DNA of 64,000 nt from Geotrypetes seraphini (taxonomy: Eukaryota > Chordata > Amphibia > Gymnophiona > Dermophiidae). Shown here piece by piece: positions 32,080 to 42,868 of this stretch. The position numbers were made by a program, and so were the translations under genes. The stretch spans positions 478,457,023-478,521,022 of the forward strand of contig NC_047084.1 in the NCBI RefSeq assembly GCF_902459505.1, read 5' to 3'. The notes beneath the pieces are model-generated. The model was not told the DNA's origin. It was given only the letters and a program-made list of their open reading frames with translations, and did not search any database. Position 1 is the stretch's first letter, and the number at the start of each line of letters is the position of its first letter.

Positions 32080-35018
32080 CTAGTATTTTAGCCCGTTACA
32101 TTAATGGGTGCTAGAATATATGTCTGTCTGTCTGTCTTTATTTCTGTCTCTCTCTTCCTCCCGCTGTCTTTCTTTCTTTCTGTCTGTCTCTGTCCCTGGT
32201 CCCCTTTGTCTGTCTGTCTTTCTGTGTATCTCCCTGCCTCTGTGTCTTTCTTCTTTTCTTTCTGTCTCCCTTCCTCCCTCTGTTTGTCCAAAGCATCATT
32301 CCTCATCCTCCATTTCCTTCCCCCTACACCACTTCCCTGTGCAGCAGCATTAGTGTTTCCTCTACCCCCCTTTCCCTTCCCGCGGTCCCGACTACGAACC
32401 TGGCGATTCCAGCGTGTGCAGCAGTCTTCATACGCTACTTTGGGTCCTTCTAGAAACATAGAAACATAGAAACATAGAAAAAGCGGCAGAAAAGGGCTAT
32501 AGCCCACCAAGTCTGCCCATTCCAAGTATCCCCCCCCTGAATTTACTCCCTTAAAGATCCCACGTGAGTATCCCATTTTTTCTTAAAATCCGTTACGCTA
32601 CTGGCCTTTATCACCTGGGGTGGGAGTCTGTTCCAATGATCCACCACTCTTTCGGTGAAGAAGTACTTCCTGGGATCGCCATGAAACTTCCCTCCCCTGA
32701 TTTTCAGCGGATGCCCTCTGGTGGTTGAGGGTCCCATGAGCCAGAAGATATCATCTTCTGACTCGATGCGTCCCGTGATGTACTTATACGTTTCAATCAT
32801 ATCTCCCCGTTCTCTTCTTTCCTCAAGTGAGTACAGCTGCAACTTCTTTAGTCTTTCTTCATACGTGAGATCCTTGAGCCCCATGACCATCCTGGTGGCT
32901 GTTCGTTGAACCGACTCGATCCTCAGCACGTCATTTCGGTAGTGTGGGCTCCAAAACTGAACACAGTACTCTAAGTGAGGCCTCACCATGGCTCTGTACA
33001 ACGGCATCAGAACCTCAGGTCTCCTGCTGACGAAACCTCTACGGATACACCCCATCATTTGTCTTGCCCTGGAGGAAGCCTTCTCCACTTGATTGGCAAC
33101 CTTCATATCCTCGCTAATGATCACTCCCAGATCGCGTTCCGCCGTAGTTCTAACCAAGGTCTCACCATTTAGTACATAAGTTCTACGGGGGTTTCTCCTG
33201 CCCAAGTGCATTATCTTGCATTTTTTAGCATTGAAGCCTAGCTGCCAAGTTTTTGACCATTGTTCCAGCAGCAGTAGGTCGTGTGTCATATTATCAGGTA
33301 ATACGCATCTGCCTACTATGTTGCAAAGTTTGGCATCGTCGGCGAACAGTGATACCCTTCCTCTAAGTCCTTTCGTCATATCTCTTATGAATAAATTGAA
33401 TAGGATCGGACCCAGGACCGATCCCTGCGGCACTCCACTGATCACGTCCGATGCTTTGGATGGGGTACCGTTTACCACTACCCTCTGTAGTCTACCGCTC
33501 AGCCAATCCCCAACCCATGTAGTTAGAATGTCTCCTAATCCCATCGATTTCAGCTTGTTCAGTAATCTTCGATGAGGGACGCTATCAAATGCTTTACTGA
33601 AGTCCAAGTATACCACGTCCAGTGACTCTCCGGCGTCCAGTTGTCTGGTAACCCAGTCAAAAAAGCCAATCAGATTAGATTGGCAGGATCTACCCCGGGT
33701 GAACCCGTGTTGGTGTGGATCACGCAGTTTTTCTTCATCTAGGATTGTGTCAATATTCTGTTTGATCAGTGTTTCCATGAGTTTACACACTATAGACGTG
33801 AGACTCACTGGTCTGTAGTTTGCTGTCTCTGTCCTGCAGCCCTTTTTGTGGAGTGGGATTACGTTGGCTGTTTTCCAGTCTAATGGGACCCTTCCTGTGC
33901 TTAGGGAAAGATTGAAAAGAACAGATAATGGTTCTGCCAGGACTTCCCTTAACTCCCTGAGCAATCTGGGGTGTAGGTTATCTGGTCCCATGGCTTTGTT
34001 TACCTTGAGTCTTAAAAGTTCACCGTAGACACTACTGGGCGTAAATTCGAAATCCTGAAACGGGTCTTTCCGGTTATCTCTCGTCTGCAGTTGTGGACCA
34101 GCTCCCGGCGCTTCGCGGGTGAACACTGAACAGAAGTATTGGTTTAGTAATTCTGCCTTCACAGAGTCTGATTCTGCAAAGTTACCGTCCGATTGCTTCA
34201 GGCGTACTATCCCATCTTTGTTTCTTTTTCTGTCGCTAATATAGCTGAAGAAAGATTTATCCCCTTTCTTAATTTTCCGAGCTAGCTCTTCCTCCATTCG
34301 GAGTTTGGCCTCTCTGACTGCTGTTTTGACAGCTTTAGATCTGTCTAGATAGTCCTCTTTTGCCCCCTCTCTGCCTAAATGTTTGTAGGCGATAAAAGCG
34401 TCTCTTTTCTGTTTAACTAGGTCTGAAATTTCTTTACTGAACCATTGGGGTCTTTTGTTTCTCCTGCGTTTACTTACAGTCTTTATGTATCGGTCTGTTG
34501 CTTCGTGTAGTATGGACTTCAGAGACGACCACATATCCTCCACATTATCAGTTTTTGCTTGTTTATGTAGCTCCTCATGGACGAAATCTCCCATGCGGTT
34601 GCCCTGATTTACTGTGGCATGTCCCTGATGACATCATCAGAGATGCGGCAGAGCAAATCAGGGCAGTAGAAGGGCCCGAAGCAGCGTGTGAAGACTGCTG
34701 CACACGCTGGAATCGCCAGGTTCGTAGTCGGGTCCGCGGGAAGGCAAGGATGGGGCGGCAAAGGACTCGGGTCCCGGGCGGCGGGGTCATCGCAAGAGCC
34801 GGTTCGGAAAGTTGCTGGACTCCTCTCGGCTCCGTTTTTCGATTCGTCCTGGGGGGGGGGCAGGAGACGCTCTTTGTGCCCCAGTCCCGGCTTGTGGAGG
34901 CGATCATTGGCTGGTGATGTACTCTGCGCATGCGCACTCTCGCCTAGCACGACAGATCAGATCTCAAGGAACACGCGGCGAGAGTGCGCATGCGCGGCTA
35001 GCATTTTATTATTATAGA
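32080..35018 (-). mobile_element. Helitron (non-autonomous), copy 2, split by a CR1
   Basis: Minus-strand start TCTATAATAATAAAATGC and GCATGCGC box, minus-strand end hairpin CCCGTTAATGTAACGGG followed by CTAAAATACTAG, flanked A/T. Without the CR1 insert (32453-34603) it is about 790 bases. The interior has TCTG-rich repeats (32120-32290) and 75-base inverted arms (32376-32452 and 34669-34745) around a palindrome TGATGACATCATCA at 34628. Confidence 0.85.
32453..34603 (-). mobile_element. CR1-like LINE, 5'-truncated, with intact 683-codon RT frame
   Basis: Minus-strand frame 34594-32543 (683 codons) covers the linker and full reverse transcriptase: NYRPVSLTSI near 259-268, VYLDFSKAFDSVPH near 328-341, GVPQGSVLGPILFNLF near 387-402, FADD at 417-420, then HLEYCVQFWSP and a C-terminal HWNRLPPQVIKASS. 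No stop or frameshift is seen. The Met is only the first after truncation; the endonuclease and ORF1 are absent, so it cannot move alone. The 3' tail is repeats of GAAACATA at 32453-32480. The intact frame implies a recent insertion. The 5' joint lies near 34603. Confidence 0.93.
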
Positions 35019-36309
35019 TACCGCCATGCCCAGGGAGTTCTGGGCGGTTCACAGCAGTTAGATGAAATACAAACAATGCAGTTGAAATGGAAGAACATAA
35101 CAAAGCAATCATAGAGTCAAACAAGTTGTATGTCTACAATTTAAGTGAAGGAAAAAAATACATACAAGCCAATAGGAGGGAGCAACAATTTTAAAAGAAT
35201 GGGAAGGGATAGTGATGGAGAACGTTAAGGATTTGGTCTGTTGAAAAGTTGAGTTTTAATCTGTTTTCTAAAATTGAGATAAGAAGAGGCATCAAGCACA
35301 ATTTGGGAGAGCCATGAGTTTAGTTTGGCCGCTTGAAAAGAGAAGGTTCTTTCGAAGAATCTTTTAAGATGACACGATTTCAGTGAGGGAAAAGCGAACA
35401 GATTTATTCTGCAGGAGCTCTTATTGTTGTAATTCAGGTTGAAGTGTGGGTAAAGATAATCCGGTGACAGACCAAATATTGTTTTGTATCAGATGCATGA
35501 AAACTTAAATAGAACTCTGGATTCGAACGGCAGCCAGTGCAACTTATGGTAGGAAGGGGTTATGTGTTCCCATTTCTTCAAACCAAAGATGAGACGGATG
35601 GCAGTGTTTTGGACCAACCTCAACTTCCTGGCGATTTTCTTGAAGGCGCCTAAGTATATGATGTTACAGTAATCCAGAACACTCAGAATAGTAGATTGTA
35701 CCAACAGGCAAAAGGAGGGGTCATCAAAGTATTTTTTAATGGTGCGGAGTTTCCAAAGCACCGAGATACTCTTCTTAAATACTAGGTCAGAGTGTTTCTC
35801 CAGAGTGAGATGCTTGTCTAAGGTGACTCCTAGTGTTTTTAAGGATTGCTCAATACAGTTATCCAGCTCATTTACATGTAGTGTAGTTTCCTTGATTTTG
35901 TCATTTGGGGCTGCCAAGAAAAATTTAGTTTTTTCTAAATTTAGCTTTAATCTAAACGCTGACATCCAAAGTTCAACCTGATTTAGAGTGAATGATAGGG
36001 AATTTAGCAGTTCAGATGTAAAGCAGGATAGCGGGATGACTATGGTGATGTCGTCTCCGTAGATGAAGAATTTGAGCTTTAGATTCTGCAAGAGGTTTCC
36101 TAGGAAGGCAAGGTAGATGTTAAACAGGGTGGGGGACAAGGGGGAGCCCTGTGGGACCCCACAGGGGTTGTCCCAACCGTAGGAGATAGTATCGTCCTTA
36201 AACACCTTATAGGATCTATTTCCCAGAAACCCTTGGAATCAATTGAGAACTTGGCCTGAAATTCCAATAGATGTCAAACAGTCCAGCAGAATAGCGTGGT
36301 CAACCACGA
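35019..36309 (-). mobile_element. L2-like LINE (A), 5'-truncated
   Basis: The frame 36205-35489 encodes CGVPQGSPLSPTLFNIYL near 15-32, the catalytic box YGDD at 49-52 (YADD is usual), KLNLEKTKFFL, LDYCNIIYLGA and LHWLPFESRVLFK. Upstream 36310-36206 still reads VVDHAILLDCL but a frameshift separates it. The 3' UTR runs to 35019 (GCCCAGGGAGTTCTGGGCGG) and its tail resumes beyond the Helitron at 32043-32079. Confidence 0.88.
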
Positions 36310-36606
36310 ATTCATGGTCACTGCAGTATCACCATAAACTAATTTTAATATTTCGTGTGCTTCTTTAGAACATTTTGCAGTTTGAAACAAAATTTCATGT
36401 TGTTTGTGATCCATGGTATACAGCACACTTTAAAACACACCTTCTCTTAACCGTAGCTCACAACTGCCTGACTGCATCAAACAAATTGAAACTTGTCACA
36501 CACTGTTACTAATGTCTGACGTACTGCTTCTCGTATTGAAGATCCCTACCTTTCCGTTGGATGGTGCTCAGCAACAGCATTCACCACATTTTTTGATCAC
36601 ACACCA
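36310..36606 (-). mobile_element. Mariner transposon, N-terminal end
   Basis: Ends with ...TTTTTTGATCACACACCA followed by TA (36607-36608), the mirror of the terminus at 30531. The minus-strand Met at 36412-36414 opens MDHKQHEILFQ...AHEILKLVYGD, the N-terminus of mariner transposases. It breaks off at the L2 joint at 36310. About 150 bases of transposase between the two halves are missing besides the inner deletion. Confidence 0.88.
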
Positions 36607-36608
36607 TA

Positions 36609-36829
36609 GCACTCATACACATACAAATATAAACAGATGCACCTCACAGACAGCATTAGTCATCACAAAGATTATGAAACACTTGTAAGCTCTCACCTGT
36701 CTGCATATCAGACAAAGCGGGTTTTTATTTTGCACTAGATAAGGACCTCTTGGTTTGAGTTGAATCATGTACAGCATGCAATAAACCATTTATAGCATGC
36801 AATAAATTTTGATCAGGAGAAATTCTTAC
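36609..36829. other. Flank of exon; hAT-like remnant possible
   Basis: Minus frame around 36690-36740 reads KNPLCLICRQ, reminiscent of BED-type zinc fingers in hAT elements, too short to name. A repeated TAGCATGCAATAAA occurs at 36774 and 36793. Confidence 0.3.
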
Positions 36830-36919
36830 CTAAAAAATGGATTCTTTAAGTCAAGCATATTACCCGATCTAAAACCTGTCTGGTCCACCATAGCCACAAT
36901 TTGAATATCGTAACTCTGT
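36830..36919 (-). CDS. Candidate 90-base internal exon of an unnamed host gene
   Basis: On the minus strand CTTTTATTTTCAATTCAG, a strong acceptor, precedes 36919, and AG|GTAAGAATT, a strong donor, follows 36830. The exon is 90 bases, begins with one base of a split codon, keeps one frame open for 29 codons (starts [15 protein letters not shown], ends MLDLKNPFF) and leaves two bases (AG), so it is frame-neutral. A possible branch site (TTAAC-like) lies about 45 bases upstream. The protein segment has ordinary composition and is not from a transposon family I know. I do not recognise the gene. It sits 220 bases outside the mariner in sequence with little repeat character. Confidence 0.5.
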
Positions 36920-36929
36920 CTGAATTGAA

Positions 36930-37284
36930 AATAAAAGAACAGAAATTATATTCATAAAGTTTAACTGAGGAGAATAAATGCATCGTTAGAGTATCTGGGC
37001 TAGAGTACTGTATCTCTTTATTATATGGGATTATGCCATCATAAATGTAAACATAGAATGGTGCTGGCTATGCCTAGTGAGTAAGTCTGGTTTGTCAATC
37101 TACAGAGCTTGAAAAAGAAATGGTTCACTTGCCTCTAAAGAAACTAAGTCCAGTGACATCTGACAGTAGGATGAAGGAACAGTCTAGTGATGAGAAACCT
37201 GAACTAAGCTGTTGTGTCTCAGTTTTCACCAGGATTTTCTGTTCAGTGTCAGTTGGTACAGGCACATTTCCCCGGTTCATAGAC
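36930..37284. other. Intron-like unassigned sequence
   Basis: No repeat or gene signature that I can defend; lies upstream (minus strand) of the candidate exon. Confidence 0.3.
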
Positions 37285-37735
37285 AACGGCGCGAAAGACA
37301 AAAGCACGCGCCGACAATTGAGCGCAGCGCGCGCTGCCACGCTGCTCTAAATTACAGTTTTTAGGGGCTCTGACGGGGGTTTTTTGTTGGGGAACCCCCC
37401 CCCCCCCCCCGTTTACTTATTAGACATCGCGCCGGCGTTATGGGGGGTTTGGGGGGGTTGTAACCCTCCACATTTTACTGTAAACTGAACTTTTTCCCTA
37501 AAAACAGGGAAAAAGTTAAGTTTTCAGTAAAATGTGGGGGGTTACAACCCCCCACACCCCACACAATGCCCCCACAACGCAGCGCAATGTCTATTAAGTA
37601 AAGTGGGGGTGTTCCCCCCCACGCCCCCGTCAGAGCACTAAAAACAGTAATTTAGAGCGGTGCGGTGGTGCGCGCTGTGCTCAATTGTCTGGGTGTGCCT
37701 TTGTCCCAGCGCGCTTTTGACCTGACACCCATTTC
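37285..37735. mobile_element. CpG-rich palindromic MITE
   Basis: Two arms mirrored around about 37503: GCGCGAAAGACAAAAGCACG at the left against GCGCGCTTTTGACC and so on at the right; inner CTTTTTCCCTAAAAACAGGG with its inverse beside it. Arms include ACAATTGAGCGCAGC and GCTCAATTGTCTG. The left arm has a C run (37395-37409). No coding capacity; transposon class unknown. Confidence 0.6.
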
Positions 37736-38718
37736 CCCCTCCCCCCCTATAAGTCCTCGCACACTAGGGACAGGCATTTGATATGAAATGTCAACTTGTC
37801 ACATGCTGTTATCAAATGAAAATGCCCCAAAACCCCACAAAAAGAAATATCACTGGCCAATAATGGTGCACACTCTTTCAAGATTTACCTAGAATGGAGG
37901 TAGTGCATGCAATTTTATCTCAAGTATTAAAAAAATATCTCACAGACACATAACTACTTGGAATCATGGGTTCTGTAATGTTACCACCACTGTTTTACAG
38001 AAAATCTTTTTTGAAATCTTTTAAAATTGTGCTCATGGTTGAACTGTTCACAGAACTACCCTGAAGTTTTCAAAAACAGATTGGTCCATTTGTTGTTCTA
38101 ATCATAGCACACATTTATCAATATTGCATCGTAAAAAAAAAATGTATCTATTTGCTTCTAAAAATTGTACAGTACTTCTCGTGTAGAACAAATGTGAGCC
38201 TGACCTCAACATGGGCTGAGTGTCACGAGTGACTGCTTCAGGAAGCCAAGTGAAAAAAGCCTCAAAGTAAATTCTCATAAGTCAACAAATGGATCTAAGT
38301 TGATCACAATCTATCAAGTGTACCTGCTATGCCATCAGTAGTTTCAGGGCCTCCCAAGGCAGTCAGGTTTCAGTGGAGATGTCAGACTAACGAGATACTA
38401 TCCATTGGGCAGCAGCAGATGAGCAGTGTTGGAGGCGGAGGGTCGTATTTGATGTGTCAACGGCGACAACATCGAATTTATACTGTGCAGAAGAAAGACC
38501 CGGCAATCTACTTCTGTATTCTGCCATGAAAACTTGATATCATCAAGTCGCTAGGACTTGAACACAAGTTGAAGGCATGCTTTATAGCATTACCCCAAAT
38601 GAGTGTGAGTGGTGGATGTGGTAAGACTGCAATCTTAAGGGAGCCAGTTTGAGAACTCAGCTTTGAAACTCAGTTTATACATCAGTGAAAGTGGTGTGAA
38701 TGCCAATGTGAAAAATTT
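37736..38718. other. Unassigned sequence
   Basis: No clear repeat. A short frame near 38480-38527 ends DPAIYFC, rejected as a V gene. No RNA gene seen. Confidence 0.3.
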
Positions 38719-39498
38719 ATGGGGTTCATAATAATAAAAAAAAAACGTCTAAAAAGTGTCCTAAATGGCTACTTGGACGATCAAAAAGCCTGATCGTCCA
38801 AGTACCCATAACCAAAGCTGGTTTTTAAACGTATCTAAAAACAGTTTAGGCCTTTCCCCTGCCTCTAAACGCACAGAGAGAAAAGAGGTGTGTTTAGAGG
38901 AGGGGAAAGGGCGGGCAGTGGGCGGGAGATGTGCTGATCTACATCTGGGTGTACAACACATATAACCAAAACAATTGACAGGTTGCCTAGTCGGCACTTA
39001 GACCTTTTTGACTTAGACGAAGTCAAACCAGGTCTAAGTGCCGAAAAAGGAGCCGCTGAGCTGTTGGCCGCTGGTGCGATCAGTTCAGCGGCCCGGCAAC
39101 CTACCCACTGCAACCATCGCGGCAGGAGAGATGCCCAATCTCTCCTGCCGCGATACATCACCTCCCCGACAAGCCCTCTTGCCCCGTCGAACTGCGGCCC
39201 CCCCCCCCGACAACATCGGGGCAAGAGGCAGCTCAAGCCCTCCAACCCCGCGATCGCTAACCCCCCCGATTACGGTCGGCCAGGAAGGAGCCCAAGCCCT
39301 CCTGCCCCGGGCACCCGCGGCACCCCCGACACCATCGGGGCAAGAGGGAGCCCAAGCCCTCTTGCCCCGGTGATCCCCCCACCTACACAAGGGCCAGGAG
39401 GGAGCTTGGGCTCCTTCTTGCCCCGATGTTGTCGGGGGGAGGGGGGTTCGCGGTTCGACATGGCAGGGGGGCTTGGGCACCCTCCTGCCTGGATCGTT

Positions 39499-39529
<31 letters not shown>

Positions 39530-39825
39530 GGATTCTGTAACTGGTGTTGTTTTTGACAGACGCCGGTTACAGAATCCAGCTTTTAGGCGAAGGACTAGCT
39601 CCTCCTTCGCCTAAAAGCCCTTCTGTTGGACGTTTGGGGCTTAGGCGTTTTTTTGGTTCATTATGGCCAAAAAGTGTAGACGTCGTGGGGGTGTACTTTT
39701 AGACGTAGTGGTAGGCCATAATCAAAACAAGGACATTTGTTTTGGTTATGGACACTTTCCCTGCTGCTAAGTTTAAGGACTTAGGCCAAAAGGGACTTAG
39801 ACGGTTTTTTGGATTATGCCCCTCT
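38719..39825. mobile_element. Non-autonomous DNA element with TIRs and GC-rich inner tandem repeat
   Basis: Left end GGGGTTCATAATAAT then AAACGTCTAA; right end TTAGACGG then TTTTTTGGATTATGCCCC, inverted. Inner inverted motif ACTTGGACGATC / GATCGTCCAAGT near the left end. 39125-39475 has four or five alternating copies of GGGAGCCCAAGCCCTC and CTTGCCCCGG about 70 bases apart. TG and G runs at 39496-39530. Same family as 17623-18636. Confidence 0.6.
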
Positions 39826-40015
39826 ATGTATATACATTGAAGGACTACTCAAACCATGCCCAGAAAATTCTTGATTAAAATTTCTGTGAATTGCTGCTTC
39901 CACATAATAAGTAGCATCTTTTATAAAATAATTACTTACATATGTATACCAATATGTATATCTAAATCAGCATTTTATATATGTAAATAGCAGCTAAACC
40001 TTCCTTAGAGATTAT
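39826..40015. other. Unassigned AT-rich
   Basis: TATATG-rich, nothing supported. Confidence 0.3.
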
Positions 40016-40120
40016 GGGGTAGATATCCAGCCCACGGTAGTCAGCATCTTTTTAAACACTGACAGCTACAGGCAGAATTGGCACCTGATATTCCGGGTAC
40101 TAGCACTGGATATCTGGGCC
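40016..40120. mobile_element. MITE of the 'GGGYCAATATTCA' family, short copy
   Basis: GGGGTAGATATCCAGCCCAC at the left and CACTGGATATCTGGGCC at the right form inverted ends. Confidence 0.5.
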
Positions 40121-40733
40121 TCATTGGTTAGGTGCAGGACCCGCATAAAAAAATATTTTGCTGTTTCCCTCTGAAACCCCCCTCCTTCCCTCTGGGAAGA
40201 TTCTCTCACTGCACCAGTCTCTTTAGGGCCCCCTTGGGCCTACCTTAGCTTCCGGTAGTCCAGTTGGGGAGATGGGGGCAGAAATGAGGCACACTCACTC
40301 TTGACTCTTGAGTCAGCCTCATGAAAATGACTGCCACTACCTCTCACAGCAGCCTTGCAAGTACTGCATGGGGCCTATGAGTCTTTATAAAATATTAGTG
40401 CAAACAGTTGATCTAGTGCCTAAATTGCAGGTCCAGGCTGTTATACCTGCCTGAGAGCAGGCATATGTATTTATGCCTTTTGGATTGGCTATTCTCTCAT
40501 CAGTAGATTTCCTCCTTTTATATCTACTCCTTCCAAACTATCCATTCTCTTATCAGCCAATCCAGTCTTATATCTGACCTTCCCATTATATGAATGAAAA
40601 GCAGGGTTACAAATAACAGAGGTAATGACTATAAAAGTTTGGGGGACAACTTTCATTTTTGAAAGTTTTGTGTATTGTAGAGTCAGTAGAATAGGACTAT
40701 GCAATTTTTTTCACAACTGTTATGTTTTTCATG
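40121..40733. other. Unassigned
   Basis: Includes a C-rich stretch at 40170-40260. No gene supported. Confidence 0.3.
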
Positions 40734-40741
40734 TTCTACAG

Positions 40742-41089
40742 CGGTGTCTCGCAAACTTTTTCCACCGCAGCACACTGAACTTGGGACCGCATCTACAGGG
40801 CCTCTGAGCATGCATGGTCATCAACTGGTGATGTCACACACGTGTGACATCCTCATTTTGGCATCAATTGCATGCTCAGAGACCCTGTAGACACGGCCCT
40901 GAGCTCGGGGGGTCTTCTAAAACCTGGACAAACTGATGGGTTTTGGAAATCCCTTCATCGCTGGGGGTGGGGTAGGTGGTTGGGGGGGGGGGGGAGGGAA
41001 GGAGGAGAGGCACCGGTGCCGGTGTTGGCAATGACCAGCTTGTCTCTTTCGTGGTACACCTGGAATCTCACATAGTTTGTGATACACTG
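40742..41089. mobile_element. hAT-type MITE
   Basis: Left end CGGTGTCTCGCAAACTTTTT and right end GTTTGTGATACACTG are inverted; flanks TTCTACAG (40734-40741) and TTCTAAAG (41090-41097) match in seven of eight bases. The inner part GGTACACCTGGAATCTCAC recurs near 63833 in a sister copy. Confidence 0.75.
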
Positions 41090-41097
41090 TTCTAAAG

Positions 41098-41484
41098 TGA
41101 GGTACCGGTATGTGATTTCTGGGGTTAATTACATTTTATTGATAAATTAGCATACTTTGTAATCTATGTGCATACTTGTGAACTCTGCCCATTTACATGC
41201 CTACTATGATACCAACGTGTGTACATTTATGCTGGTCACAATTTTATAGCAGGTCATTTATGCACATTTATGGTCACATTTGTGCAAAAATGACTAAATA
41301 AACCCTATGTGCTAATTCCTAAATTAATAAAAGGGCAATTCTGTAACATGGTGCCTATATTTACATGTGTAAATGTTTAGCATAATAGCATTTATGCATG
41401 CATTTGCAAAGGGGGGGTGTACAGAAAGACAGAGCATATGTGGGATGTTGGTGGGGGCTCCTCTTTATGCCTGTAATTTAAATG
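41098..41484. other. Repeat-like, unassigned
   Basis: GGGCAATTCTGTAACATGG at 41333 resembles a terminus seen at 45072 and 63950; other termini unclear. Confidence 0.35.
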
Positions 41485-41760
41485 CCCCCTGATATTCGAA
41501 CCACGGGAGATAGCTGGTTGATCACTGGCTGGCTAAGTCATAGTAGCCAAAGATAGATATGTTTTTTTAGGTGGATTTATCTTGCCGCCGAACTTAGCCG
41601 GCCAGCCAATGAATACTGGCGGTGACTGGCTATGTCATGCGATGTAGCTGGTCTACCGAACAGGATATTCAGTGGGAAATAGCCAATGATCTCCTGCTGA
41701 ATATCAGTGGATAGCTGGGACCAATTCTCAGCTGGCTAAATAGTGCTGAATATTGGGCCC
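41485..41760. mobile_element. MITE of the 'GGGYCAATATTCA' family
   Basis: CCCCCTGATATTCGAACC at the left, GCTGAATATTGGGCCC at the right; interior rich in AGCTGGCTA motifs. Confidence 0.55.
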
Positions 41761-41887
41761 ATGGTTTCTACCACATTTAGCTGCTCACACTTTTGCCAGC
41801 TCTCCGATTAGAATACGATCACCTAAATATATAGGCATGTTCATTCCAGGTTATAGTAGTATGCCTTAACAGAACCTAGGTGTGTAA

Positions 41888-42369
41888 TAGAGAATGACAC
41901 GGTGACAAAATTCATCACCGTTCCCGTCCCCGCGGATAACCGCGGGAAATAATCCCATGTCATTTTCTAGTGTCTATTTCAACCTCGGTCCTTCTACACC
42001 AGCATTCTTCAAAGCAAAGCTTGCGGATCAGTGGTTGTGGCCATTCATACTCTGATTCTTATGTGAGCCAAGGATAATGAAGCCATTGTGACATCACTGA
42101 TGTGATTGGCTCTTAGGCACTGGTGGATTGAGGCATTATGACATCACAATAACTGCTCTGGATACCAGAGACTGTCATTCTGTAGTGTCTATCTCAACCT
42201 CAGTCCTTCTACACCAGCATTCTTCAAAGCAAAGCTTGTGGGTCAGTGGTTGTGGCCATTCATACTCTGATTCTTCCCTCTCTCTTTAAAGAATGACATG
42301 AAGATGGTTTCCTGCGGTTATCCGCGGGGAAGGGAACGGTGATGAATTTTGACACCGTGTCATTCTCTA
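41888..42369. mobile_element. hAT-type MITE with perfect 8-bp target duplication
   Basis: Ends TAGAGAATGACACGGTGAC and its inverse ...ACACCGTGTCATTCTCTA, with longer inverted arms (about 60 bases, including CCCGCGGATAACCGCGG). Flanked by GTGTGTAA at 41880-41887 and 42370-42377. The interior has two direct copies of a roughly 90-base segment (41969-42061 and 42186-42276, e.g. CACCAGCATTCTTCAAAGC). Sister copy at 48571. Confidence 0.85.
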
Positions 42370-42416
42370 GTGTGTAAGTTCCATTACTGAATAGGCTCAT
42401 ACTCTGTGCCCTCAGG

Positions 42417-42860
42417 CAGTGGTGTAGCGAGGGAGGGAGGCACACGGGGCAGTGGTGCCTGGCAACACCACGCCATGCGACCCCCTACTCTTCCCTTCCA
42501 CTCAAGCACCCCCCTGTGTACCTCTTGAAACATTCACCTGTGCTTCTCCTCTTCACCACCCTTCCTCCCTCTTGAAATGTTCACTGGTGCATCTTCACCT
42601 TCTGCTTGTGCTGGCCTCGGCTCCCTTCTGAAATAACATCAGTAAGGGAGCCAAGACTAGAGCGAGCAGGAGGTGGAAGATGCTGCTCAAGCCAGTGAAC
42701 GTTTCAAGAGGTACGCGGTGGGGAGGGTAGAGGAGGAGCGGCGACAGCGAATGATCAAGAGGTAGATGGGGGGAGGGGGGATGGAGAGGAGGAGAGATGT
42801 TGGCTCCCCCCCAAGACGGCACCTAGGGCGGTCTGCCCTGCCCCCTTTACAATGCTACTT
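42417..42860. mobile_element. hAT-type MITE with perfect 8-bp target duplication
   Basis: Left CAGTGGTGTAGCGAGGG, right end AATGCTACTT (decayed inverse). Flanked by CCCTCAGG at 42409-42416 and 42861-42868. Same family as 24440 and 45312. Confidence 0.82.
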
Positions 42861-42868
42861 CCCTCAGG

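Noticed and set aside
32104-32469. Long frames rich in S/L/P or K/E/R
   Set aside because: Translation of TCTG-type simple repeats in the Helitron interior.
32543-34594. 683-codon frame as a host gene
   Set aside because: It is a CR1 reverse transcriptase with a LINE tail, inserted in a Helitron.
36690-36740. KNPLCLICRQ as a BED zinc-finger exon
   Set aside because: Very short, no convincing acceptor, no His pair visible; at best a hAT remnant.
38329-38529. Frame ending DPAIYFC, like the end of an immunoglobulin or TCR V segment
   Set aside because: No conserved first Cys/Trp framework, no recombination signal after it, and no leader. Chance match.
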